Source: Actinotalea alkalitolerans
GTDB lineage: Bacteria > Actinomycetota > Actinomycetes > Actinomycetales > Cellulomonadaceae
Length of the DNA: 64,000 nucleotides
NCBI RefSeq assembly: GCF_023369855.1
Contig: NZ_JAMBPP010000006.1
Location: forward strand, 62,001-126,000
Direction: 5' to 3'
The position numbers and the translations under genes are program-made. How positions within the stretch are numbered: the stretch's first letter is position 1; the number at the start of each line of letters is the position of its first letter. Positions 54,355-63,000 of this stretch are shown piece after piece. The notes below the pieces were generated by a model. It saw only the letters and a list, made by a program, of their open reading frames with translations. It ran no database searches and was not told the DNA's origin.

Positions 54355-55440
54355 ATGGTCGCGGTCCACGCGCCGGAGGTCACCGGCCTGCCACGCCCAC
54401 CGTCCGGGCGTCGGGGAACCCCCCGCGGTCGGACGGTGGGCGTCCGGCTGGCCGTGCTGGCACTCGTGCTCGGGCTGCTCGGGCTCGCGGTGCTGGCCTC
54501 GGTCGCGTTCGGCACCCGTCCGGTCAGCCTGGCCGAGGTGTTCTCGGCGCTCACCGGGACCGGTGGGCTCGGCGAGGGCTCGGTCGTGGCCGAGGCCGCG
54601 GTGCGCCAGCGCATCCCGCGCACCGTGCTCGCGATGATCATCGGTGCCTCGCTGGCGATGGCGGGCGCCGCGATGCAGGCGGTGACCCGCAACCCCCTGG
54701 CCGACCCGGGCATCCTCGGGGTCAGCGGCGGGGCCGCGCTCGCCGTGGTCGTCGGGATCGTCTTCTTCGGCGTGACCGGACCGGTCGGCTACATCGTGAT
54801 GGCGATGGGCGGTGCCGCGGCCGCGGCCGTCCTGGTCTACACGATCGGTTCGCTCGGCCGCGGCGGCGCGAGCCCGCTCAAGCTCGCCCTCGCGGGCGCG
54901 GCGATGTCGGCCGCCTTCACCTCTCTGGTCAGCGCGATCCTGCTGCCGCGGGTCGACGTGATGGTCACCTTCAGGTTCTGGCAGATCGGCGGGGTGGGCG
55001 GGGCCCAGTGGGAGCGCATCGGGGCGGTCGCGCCGTTCCTCCTGGCCGGGGCGGTCCTGGTGGTGGGGATGGCCAGCGCGATGAACTCGCTCGCGCTCGG
55101 CGACGACCTGGCGGTCGGGCTCGGGGTGCGCGTGGCGCGGACCCGGCTGCTCGCCTCGGTCGGCGCCGTCGTGCTGACCGGGGCTGCGACCGCGATCGCC
55201 GGGCCGATCGGCTTCGTCGGGCTCGTGGTCCCGCACGCCGTCCGGCTCCTGGTCGGACCCGACCACCGGTGGCTGCTGCCGATCTCCGCGCTGGCCGGGG
55301 CGGCGCTGCTCACCGCGGCGGACGTCGTGGGCCGGGTCGTGGCCCGGCCGGCGGAGATCGAGGTCGGGATCATCACCGCCCTGATCGGCGCACCGGTGTT
55401 CATCGCGTTGGTCCGCCGGCTCAAGGTGCGTGAGCTGTGA
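54355..55440 (+). CDS. FecCD-family siderophore permease, subunit 1
   Basis: A 361-residue membrane protein with about ten helices. Family blocks: VRQRIPRTVLAMIIGASLAM, GAAMQAVTRNPLADPGILGV and ATAIAGPIGFVGLVVPHAVR with the coupling-helix Gly. Pairs with the next gene to form the heterodimeric pore of the iron-siderophore importer. Confidence 0.95.
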   Translation: MVAVHAPEVTGLPRPPSGRRGTPRGRTVGVRLAVLALVLGLLGLAVLASVAFGTRPVSLAEVFSALTGTGGLGEGSVVAEAAVRQRIPRTVLAMIIGASLAMAGAAMQAVTRNPLADPGILGVSGGAALAVVVGIVFFGVTGPVGYIVMAMGGAAAAAVLVYTIGSLGRGGASPLKLALAGAAMSAAFTSLVSAILLPRVDVMVTFRFWQIGGVGGAQWERIGAVAPFLLAGAVLVVGMASAMNSLALGDDLAVGLGVRVARTRLLASVGAVVLTGAATAIAGPIGFVGLVVPHAVRLLVGPDHRWLLPISALAGAALLTAADVVGRVVARPAEIEVGIITALIGAPVFIALVRRLKVREL

Positions 55441-56477
55441 CCGCGGTCCTGACCACGACCTCCGTGGTGGTCGCCGGTCGTGCGCGCCGAGGAGCGCGGC
55501 GCCGGCGCGTCCTGGTGGTCCTCGCCGTGGTGGCGCTCGCCCTGCTGGCCGCGTCCCTGCTCGCGGGCACCACCTACCACCCGCCGGCGGACGTGCTGAG
55601 GGCGCTGGCCGGGGAGAACATCCCCGGGGCGAGCTTCGCCGTCCGTGAGCTGCGGCTGCCGCGCGCGGTGACCGGGCTCGCGGTCGGGCTCGCCTTCGGC
55701 GTGGCGGGCACGGTGTTCCAGACGATGCTGCGCAACCCGCTCGCCGCCCCCGACGTCATCGGGATCAGCTCGGGCGCGAGCGCGGCCGCGGTGTTCGGGA
55801 TCGTCGTGCTGTCGCTCGGCGACACCGCGGTGGCGCTGCTCGCCCTGGGCGGAGGGCTCACCACCGCCACGTTGATCTACCTGCTGGCCGTCCGGCAGGG
55901 GTTCGCCGGGACGCGGCTGATCCTGATCGGCATCGGGATGGCGGCGATGCTCGACTCGACCGTCACCTACGTGCTGAGCCGCGCCTCCCAGTGGGACCTG
56001 CAGGCGGCGATGCAGTGGTTGGCCGGGAGCCTCAACGGGGCGAGCTGGTCGCGCACCCTGCCGCTCCTGCTCGCCCTCGCCGTCGGTCTGCCGCTGATCG
56101 CCGGCCAGGCCAGGAACCTGCAGCAGCTCCGCCTCGGCGACGACGCCGCCGCCGGGGTGGGCGTGCCGGTCGACCTCACCCGCCTGGTGCTCATCGCCAC
56201 CGCGGTGACCCTGCTCTCGGTCGCCACCGCGGCCGCCGGACCGATCGCCTTCGTCGCCTTCATGGCCGGCCCCATCGCGGCCCGGCTGATCGGGCAGGGC
56301 GACTCGCCCGTCCTCGCTGCCGGGATGGTCGGAGCGATCCTCGTGCTGGCCGCCGACCTGGTCGGGCAGCTCGCGACCGGCACGCGCTACCCGGTCGGTG
56401 TCGTGACCGGCGTGCTCGGCGCGCCGTACCTGCTGTACCTGCTCGTGCGCACGTACCGGACCGGAGGAGCACTGTGA
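55437..56477 (+). CDS. FecCD-family siderophore permease, subunit 2
   Basis: A 346-residue second permease. ELRLPRAVTGLAVGLAFGVA, FQTMLRNPLAAPDVIGISSG and AAGPIAFVAFMAGPIAARLI match the FecCD pattern. GTG start overlaps the first permease stop (GTGA). It ends RYPVGVVTGVLGAPYLLYLL, the usual terminal segment. Confidence 0.95.
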   Translation: MTAVLTTTSVVVAGRARRGARRRRVLVVLAVVALALLAASLLAGTTYHPPADVLRALAGENIPGASFAVRELRLPRAVTGLAVGLAFGVAGTVFQTMLRNPLAAPDVIGISSGASAAAVFGIVVLSLGDTAVALLALGGGLTTATLIYLLAVRQGFAGTRLILIGIGMAAMLDSTVTYVLSRASQWDLQAAMQWLAGSLNGASWSRTLPLLLALAVGLPLIAGQARNLQQLRLGDDAAAGVGVPVDLTRLVLIATAVTLLSVATAAAGPIAFVAFMAGPIAARLIGQGDSPVLAAGMVGAILVLAADLVGQLATGTRYPVGVVTGVLGAPYLLYLLVRTYRTGGAL

Positions 56478-57373
56478 CCGACGAGAGCGAGAACCTGCGG
56501 CCCAGGCACGACCTGCGGGCCCAGGACGTGACCCTGGCCTACGGGGATCGCGTCGTGGTGCGTGATCTCGACCTGGCCGTCGTGCCCGCCGAGGTCACGG
56601 CCGTGGTCGGGGCGAACGGCTCGGGCAAGTCGACCGTGCTGCGCGCCCTGGCCCGGCTCCTGTCGCCCGCGTCCGGGCAGGTGCTGCTCGACGGCAAGGA
56701 CCTGCACCGGCTCCCCACCCGTGAGGTGGCGCGCACGCTCGGGCTGCTCCCGCAGAGCCCGGTGGCCCCCGAGGGCATCGCCGTGGCCGACCTGGTCGGT
56801 CGCGGTCGTCACCCGCACCAGCGGTTCCTCGCCCCGTGGTCGGCTGCCGACACCGCCGCCGTGGCCGACGCGCTCGACGTGACCGGCACCGCCGACCTGG
56901 CCGACCGCAGCGTCGACGAGCTGTCCGGCGGGCAGCGTCAACGGGTGTGGCTGGCCATGGTGCTCGCCCAGCAGACCGACATCCTGCTGCTCGACGAGCC
57001 GACCACCTTCCTCGACGTCGCCCACCAGGTCGAGGTGCTCGACCTGCTGACCGACCTCAACCGCGACCGCGGCACCACGGTGCTCATGGTGCTGCACGAC
57101 CTCAACCTCGCAGCCCGCTACGCCGACCGGCTGGTCACGGTGTGCGACGGGCGGGTGCACAGGGTGGGGACCCCCGATGAGGTGCTGACCGTCGAGACGG
57201 TGCGTGAGGTGTTCGGGCTCGAGGCCCACGTCATGCCCGACCCGATCACCGGCCGACCGCTCGTGCTGCCGCTCGGTCGGCACGCCCGCCTCGCGCGCTC
57301 CGAACAGCTGCCGGAGATCCCCCCGGTCACGGTCGAGGGACGCGTCGCCGCGCAGGCACCACCCTCGACCTGA
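56474..57373 (+). CDS. Iron-siderophore ABC transporter ATP-binding protein
   Basis: A 299-residue FepC-type ATPase. Walker A is VGANGSGKSTVLRAL, the Q-loop follows in LGLLPQSPVAPEGIAV, the signature is VDELSGGQRQRVWLAM, Walker B is ILLLDEPTTFLDVAHQ and the switch His is in VLHDLNLAARYADR. GTG start overlaps the upstream stop. A C-terminal tail of about 30 residues is extra. Last gene of the operon that starts at 53311. Confidence 0.96.
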   Translation: MTDESENLRPRHDLRAQDVTLAYGDRVVVRDLDLAVVPAEVTAVVGANGSGKSTVLRALARLLSPASGQVLLDGKDLHRLPTREVARTLGLLPQSPVAPEGIAVADLVGRGRHPHQRFLAPWSAADTAAVADALDVTGTADLADRSVDELSGGQRQRVWLAMVLAQQTDILLLDEPTTFLDVAHQVEVLDLLTDLNRDRGTTVLMVLHDLNLAARYADRLVTVCDGRVHRVGTPDEVLTVETVREVFGLEAHVMPDPITGRPLVLPLGRHARLARSEQLPEIPPVTVEGRVAAQAPPST

Positions 57374-57450
57374 CCAGCGTCGCGGCGTGAGCACGAGCCA
57401 CGGCGTGAGCTCACGTGCCACGTCGTCCGTCCGGACGTACCGTCGTGCTC

Positions 57451-58164
57451 ATGGACATGCTCGACGCAGACCAGATCGCGGCGGTCGACCTCGCCGACTG
57501 GCGCAGGCTCGGTCAGGGCCTCCATGCCCGCTACCGGGTGGAGGACTTCAGCGCCGGTGCGCAGTTCGTCGCGGCCGTGGCGGCTGCGGGTGACGCGCTG
57601 GGGCACCACCCGCGGGTGACGATCGGCGACGACTGCGTGGACCTGAAGCTGCTCAGCCAGGACGCGGTCCTCCGGGGGGAGGACGGCACCGAGCACCGGG
57701 TCGAGTGGGTCACCCAGCAGGACGTCGACCTCGCGCGCAGGATCACCGCGATCGCCGCGGAGCAGGCGGTGCGCGCCGAGCCGACGTCGGTCACCGCGAT
57801 CGAGCTGGCGCTCGACACCGCGCACGCCGCCGTCCTGGCACCCGTGTGGGCGGTGCTGCTCACCGGCAGCCTCGACGCGCGCGGCCACGGCACCGTCGAC
57901 GACGAGGTCCGTGACGTGACCGGCCGTGTCCCGAACCTCTGGTTCCAGGGAACCGACGAGCACGAGACCCCGCGTCAGCGCTTCCACATCGACGTCTGGG
58001 TGGCGCCCGAGGTCGCTGCCGAGCGGATCGCCGCCGCGGTCGCGGCGGGTGGCACCGTCGTCGACGACAGCCAGGCGCCGTCGTTCACGGTCATCGCGGA
58101 CCAGGACGGGAACAAGGCGTGCGTGTGCACGTCGCTGTCACCCGCGCAGCAGGAGCCCGGGTGA
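57451..58164 (+). CDS. Pterin-4a-carbinolamine dehydratase/glyoxalase-like fusion
   Basis: A 237-residue two-domain protein. Residues about 8-100 are DCoH-like: WRRLGQGLHARYRVEDFSAG and GDALGHHPRVTIGDDCVDLK carry the conserved HHP and the later strand. Residues about 120-230 are a VOC/Glyoxalase_6-type domain (VPNLWFQGTDEHETPRQRFH, IDVWV, SFTVIADQDGNKACVCTS). Dehydratases of this kind recycle pterin cofactors or act in molybdopterin-linked steps; what the VOC half adds is unknown. Upstream a CGTGAGCTCACG palindrome could be an operator. Confidence 0.85.
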   Translation: MDMLDADQIAAVDLADWRRLGQGLHARYRVEDFSAGAQFVAAVAAAGDALGHHPRVTIGDDCVDLKLLSQDAVLRGEDGTEHRVEWVTQQDVDLARRITAIAAEQAVRAEPTSVTAIELALDTAHAAVLAPVWAVLLTGSLDARGHGTVDDEVRDVTGRVPNLWFQGTDEHETPRQRFHIDVWVAPEVAAERIAAAVAAGGTVVDDSQAPSFTVIADQDGNKACVCTSLSPAQQEPG

Positions 58165-58192
58165 GGGAGCCGGGCCCGTCGAGGGAAGTCCG

Positions 58193-59398
58193 TCACGCGC
58201 GACGTGCCGTGGTCCTGCCCGAGGTGGGCTCCGGACGATCCGTGACGATGTCGGTGAGCTCCATCTCGGCGTAGACGAACGTTCCCTCGGGCTCCGGGGC
58301 GTGCCACAGCGCGCGTGCCGAGCCGGCCAGGCGACGGCCGTCGGACTGCGCGAACCCGCCCACCGGCGTGGACCAGCGCATCGGCGTGAAGGACCGTCCG
58401 TCGGGGGAGGCGCGCAGACGGTCGTCGGACACGAAGTCCCGCAGGTCGCCCTCGGCATCGACGACGAGCACCGCGCTGACCTCCTGCCCGCCGGTGCGGT
58501 AGGTGCCTCGCACGCGCCGGTCGTCGAGCTCCTCCCACGTCACGGGGGCGTCGACGAGCGCGGCGGGCGCGAGAAGGCACAGGTCGTTGAACAGGGTGAC
58601 GGTCTCGCCGCGGTCCATCTCCGCGCCGGCGCCCCGGACCACCGGGATCACCGAGAGCAGACGCGCCTGCATGGTGGCCGTGCCGTCGGTGAGCACGTGC
58701 AGCACGTCGATCGGGAGCCCGGCACGGGTCGCGTCGAGCAGGAAGTGGCGCGTGGGTCGCTCGCCGTAGGTGTTCACCTGCTCCCCGGTGAAGGTCATCC
58801 ACGGCTCGTCGGGTCCGCCGCGGATCCGACCACGCAGCCTCACGCGCACGCGGCTGACGCGCGGCCTGCCCACCGCGCCGGTGCGGCGGACGTACCGGGC
58901 GACCACCGGGGGCAGCCTGTCGACGTCGGCGTCGCTGACCGGGCTGGACGGGGTCGGTTCGTCGCGGGACGCCGCGACCCCGGTGCGGTACCGGCCGCGC
59001 AGCGACCGTGGGCTCGCGCACCACCACCCGTGCAGGACGGCGAGCAGGAGCGCGGCGTCGGGGAGCAGCGCTGGTGCCGGGGCGGGCCAGTGGGTGGCGA
59101 CCAGAGCGAGTGAGCCTGCCGCCGCCACGGCACCGAGCTGCCACCAGCGGGGCCGGCCGGCCAGCAGGGCCGTCCCCGCTGCGACGGTGATGGCAGCGAC
59201 GGCGAGCCAGGCCCATCCGCCGACCGTCGTGACCTCGAGCTCGCTCGTGGAGGTCCACCCCAGGCCGGCGGCGGCGCCCAGCAGGTGCACACCTCCGTGC
59301 GCCACGACGAGCGCTCCGAGGACGACCCGGACGGTGCGGCGCACGGGACCCCTCGTCCCGGGCGTCGGCCTCCTCGGCACGGATGCTGAGCCGCTCAT
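58193..59398 (-). CDS. DUF6544-type membrane protein
   Basis: A 401-residue protein. Four membrane helices fill about 22-125, followed by a soluble part of about 250 residues (VSDADVDRLPPVVARYVRRT, TFTGEQVNTYGERPTRHFLL, GETVTLFNDLCLLAPAALVD, WSTPVGGFAQSDGRRLAG). The soluble part matches a widespread family of unknown function (DUF6544/DUF6920), likely a beta-barrel lipid- or membrane-facing domain. ATG at 59398 overlaps the MarR stop (ATGA), so it is under the MarR regulator. Confidence 0.8.
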   Translation of the reverse strand: MSGSASVPRRPTPGTRGPVRRTVRVVLGALVVAHGGVHLLGAAAGLGWTSTSELEVTTVGGWAWLAVAAITVAAGTALLAGRPRWWQLGAVAAAGSLALVATHWPAPAPALLPDAALLLAVLHGWWCASPRSLRGRYRTGVAASRDEPTPSSPVSDADVDRLPPVVARYVRRTGAVGRPRVSRVRVRLRGRIRGGPDEPWMTFTGEQVNTYGERPTRHFLLDATRAGLPIDVLHVLTDGTATMQARLLSVIPVVRGAGAEMDRGETVTLFNDLCLLAPAALVDAPVTWEELDDRRVRGTYRTGGQEVSAVLVVDAEGDLRDFVSDDRLRASPDGRSFTPMRWSTPVGGFAQSDGRRLAGSARALWHAPEPEGTFVYAEMELTDIVTDRPEPTSGRTTARRA

Positions 59399-59853
59399 CG
59401 GGCTGCGCTCCGATTCAGAGTTCCGAGACAGCGGTCGATCAGCTGCTCGAAGGTCGCGAGCTCGGCGTCCTCGAGGGTCGCGAACACGCCGGCGACGACC
59501 TCCTGCTGGTGACGGGCGGCCTCGGGCGCGTCGAACGTCCCGGAGACCAGCGGCGTGACGGCGAGCCTGGTCGCACGGCGGTCGCGGGGGTCCGTCTCGA
59601 GCTCGACCAGACCACGTGCGGCGAGCTGGAGCGCGATCTGCTTGACGTTCTGACGTGAGGTGCCGTAGGCCGCGGCGGTCTCGGAGAGCGTGGGCCGTTC
59701 CCCGGGGAACCCGCGCACCAGCACGGCGAGCAGCAGCCACTGCCGGGCGGTCACGCCGTAGCGTTCGAGCGCGTCGTCGGCGTAGCGGTTCAGGTGCTGC
59801 CCGAGCACGAACAGCGCACCGAACAGCCGGGCCTCGACGGGGGAGCGATCCAT
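59395..59853 (-). CDS. MarR-family transcriptional regulator
   Basis: A 152-residue winged-helix repressor. GVTARQWLLLAVLVRGFPGE, TLSETAAAYGTSRQNVKQIA and the wing VELETDPRDRRATRLAVT are standard MarR elements. ATG at 59853 lies only four bases from a GTAAT-GT-ATTAC inverted repeat, so it probably represses its own operon with the DUF6544 gene. Its mRNA may be leaderless. Confidence 0.92.
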   Translation of the reverse strand: MDRSPVEARLFGALFVLGQHLNRYADDALERYGVTARQWLLLAVLVRGFPGERPTLSETAAAYGTSRQNVKQIALQLAARGLVELETDPRDRRATRLAVTPLVSGTFDAPEAARHQQEVVAGVFATLEDAELATFEQLIDRCLGTLNRSAAR

Positions 59854-59857
59854 CTAA

Positions 59858-59869
59858 GTAATGTATTAC
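59858..59869. promoter_or_regulatory. MarR operator candidate
   Basis: Inverted repeat GTAAT-GT-ATTAC, the only AT-rich palindrome in this region, immediately upstream of the marR-like start. Confidence 0.55.
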
Positions 59870-60053
59870 GCAGTTCTGTCGTGGAGCGGGATCTTGGTCC
59901 CTGCTGCACGGTGGGACGCCCGGGCGTCGGGCGTCGCCTGATGTTCACCCGGGTGTGCGACCATCCGGCGACCACCGCCCGGCAGGGGTGGACCGCAAGC
60001 ACCCGACGGCCCGGAGTCGAGGGAGCGCACCCGAAGCAGGAGCACCGCCGACC

Positions 60054-63000
60054 GTGATCAACCAGGACGTCACCGTGCAGGGGGCCCTGCGCGCCGGTCA
60101 TCGCGCCCCCGCCCCCCGCACCCTGATGGACGTGTTCACCGCGACCGTGGAGCGCCACCCCGATGCCGTCGCGATCGACGACGGTGACGAGGTGCTCACC
60201 TACACGGCGCTCGCCGAGGCCGTCGGGCTGCGTGCCGCTCAGCTGTCGGCCGCAGGGGTGGGACGCGGGGACTGGGTCGGCGTGCGCGCGACCTCGGGCA
60301 CCGTAGGGCTGTACCTGTCGATCCTGGCGGTGCTGCGCGTCGGTGGTGCCTACGTACCCGTCGACGCGGACGACCCCGACGAGCGGGCCCGTCGGGTGTT
60401 CGCCGAGGCCGACGTCGCCGCGGTGATGGGCGACGGGCTCGAGGTCCTCGGGCCGGACGGGCGCCCCGGCTCCGGCCGGCCCGCCACCGCTCCCTCTCTC
60501 GGTGCGCCCCGGCCGAGCGGGCCCGGTCCGGACGACGACGCCTGGGTCATCTTCACCTCGGGCTCGACCGGGACGCCCAAGGGCGTCGCTGTCACGCACC
60601 GCAGCGCGGCCGCGCTGGTCGACGCCGAGGCACGGCTGTTCCTGCAGGGTTCGCCGATCGGCCCCGGCGACCGGGTGCTCGCGGGGCTGTCGGTGGCCTT
60701 CGACGCCTCGTGCGAGGAGATGTGGCTGGCGTGGCGGCACGGTGCGGCCCTCGTCCCGGCCCCGCGTGCGCTGGTCCGGGCCGGCAGCGAGCTCGGCCCC
60801 TGGCTCGTCGAGCGCGAGATCACCGTGGTGTCGACCGTCCCCACGCTGGCGGGCATGTGGCCCGTGGACGCCCTGGACGGCGTGCGGCTGCTCATCTTCG
60901 GTGGCGAGGCGGTCCCGCCCGAGCTCGCGGTCCGGCTGCACGCGCCGGGACGGGAGGTCTGGAACACCTACGGGCCGACCGAGGCGACCGTGGTGACCTG
61001 TGCCGCCCTCCTCGAGCCCGACGAGCCCGTGCGGATCGGGCTGCCCCTGGACGGCTGGGACCTGGCGGTCGTGGACGCCGAGGGGCAGGAGGTCCCCGAG
61101 GGCGGGTCGGGAGAGCTGATCATCGGGGGAGTCGGCCTGGCCCGCTATCTCGACACCGCGCTCGACGCCGTGAAGTTCGGCCCGTCGGCCACGCTCGGCT
61201 GGGACCGCGCGTACCGCACCGGCGACCTGGTCGAGAGCCACCCCGAGGGACTGGTCTTCCTGGGCCGGGCCGACGACCAGGTCAAGGTCAACGGCCACCG
61301 GATCGAGCTCGGCGAGGTCGAGACGGCACTGCAGTCGCTGCCCGGCGTGGCCGCCGCTGCCGCCGCCGTGCGGCACTCACCGACCGGGGCGGGACTCCTG
61401 GTCGGCTACGTCGTTCCCGACGGCTCGACCACCCTCGACCGGGCCGACCTGCTGGGCCGCCTGCGCGACGAGCTCCCGGCGACCATGGTCCCGGTGCTCG
61501 CGGTCGTCGAGGGCATCCCGACCCGCACCTCGGGGAAGATCGACCGCGACGCCCTGCCGTGGCCGATCGACGGGCTCGGGGACCCGGGCGCGGGCTCGAC
61601 CCTGCACGGCACGCAGGCCTGGGTGGGCGAGCAGTGGGCTGCGGTCATCGGCGTGCACCCCACCGACGCCGCCGACGACTTCTTCGCCCGCGGTGGGAGC
61701 TCGCTGACCGCGGCGCAGCTGGTCTCGGCACTACGGGTCCGGTACCCCCAGGTCACGGTCGCCGAGGTCTACGACCACCCGACCGTCGGCGACCTCGCAG
61801 CGCACCTGGGAGCGCGCTGGCCGCAGGCCACCCAGGACCCGGCCCCCGAGGGACCCGCCCGGCTGGTCCGCCCCGTGCCTGTCGGCAGCCAGGTCGCCCA
61901 GCTGCTGGCCCTCGTCCCGTTGCGCACGCTCGTCGGCCTGCGCTGGCTGACTGCGCTCGCGGCGGTCAACGCCCTGCTCGACGGCGTGTGGGGGGTGCCC
62001 TGGGCGGTGCCTGTCCCGTGGTGGTGGGCGCTCGCCGGGTGGGTGGTCACGGTGAGCCCCCTGGGGCGGATGGGGGTCACCGCGCTGGGTGCGCGGCTGC
62101 TGCTGCTGGGGGTGACCCCGGGCTCGTACCCCCGTGGTGGTGGGGCGCACCTGCGGCTCTGGGCCGCCGAGCAGCTCGCGGCGGGCTTCGGGGCGATCAC
62201 CCCGGCCAGTGCACCGTGGGTCGGTCTGTACGCGCGTGCGCTGGGCGTACGGATGGGGCCCGGTGTCGACCTGCACTCGCTGCCGCCGGTCACCGGGATG
62301 CTCACGCTGGGCCGCGAGTGCGCGGTCGAGCCCGAGGTCGAGCTGTGCGGGTACTGGGTGGACGGGGACGTCGTCCACCTCGGGCACATCACCGTCGGCG
62401 CGCGCGCCACCGTGGGTGCCCGGAGCGTGCTGTACCCCGGGGCGCACGTGGGCCAAGGCACAGACGTCGCGGCGGGATCGGCCGTGCACGGCGCGACGGG
62501 AGAGGCGGAGTACTGGACCGGGTCGCCGGCGACCAAGGCCCACGAGGCCCGTCACCCGTGGCCGTCCGACCGTCCGTCGACCTCCGCGAGGTCGGCGGTC
62601 TGGGTCGTGGGCTACGCGTCGGTCGGCACGGTGGTCGCCGGCCTGCCGGTGGTCGCCGTGGGCGCCGCGCTGCTGGTCGTGGGAGCGGCCGTGCGGGAGA
62701 CGGCGACGCTCACCCAGGCGGTCGGCGCCGCTCTGCTCGTCGCCCCCGCGGCGACCCTGGGCGCCTACGCGCTGTACGCCGTGCTGGTCGTCGGCAGCGT
62801 CCGCCTGCTGGGGCGCGGGCTCGAGCCGGGCTACCACCCGGTGCGCTCGCGCGCGGGCCTCCAGGCGTGGTCGGTCCAGCGACTCATGGACGCCGCACGC
62901 ACGAGCCTGTTCCCGGTCTACTCCTCGGTGGCGACCTCGTCGTGGCTGCGCCTGCTCGGAGCCGAGGTGGGCCGCGGCACGGAGATCTCGACGGTGATCG

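Noticed and set aside
57375-57440. CGTGAGCTCACG palindrome as a proven operator
   Set aside because: Only a single short palindrome without an adjacent regulator gene; mentioned in the gene entry but not strong enough to list as a site.
59858-60053. Functional link between the siderophore importer and the synthetase
   Set aside because: The importer operon ends 2.7 kb earlier, with unrelated genes on the other strand in between, and the synthetase has the Pls layout rather than that of a siderophore NRPS.
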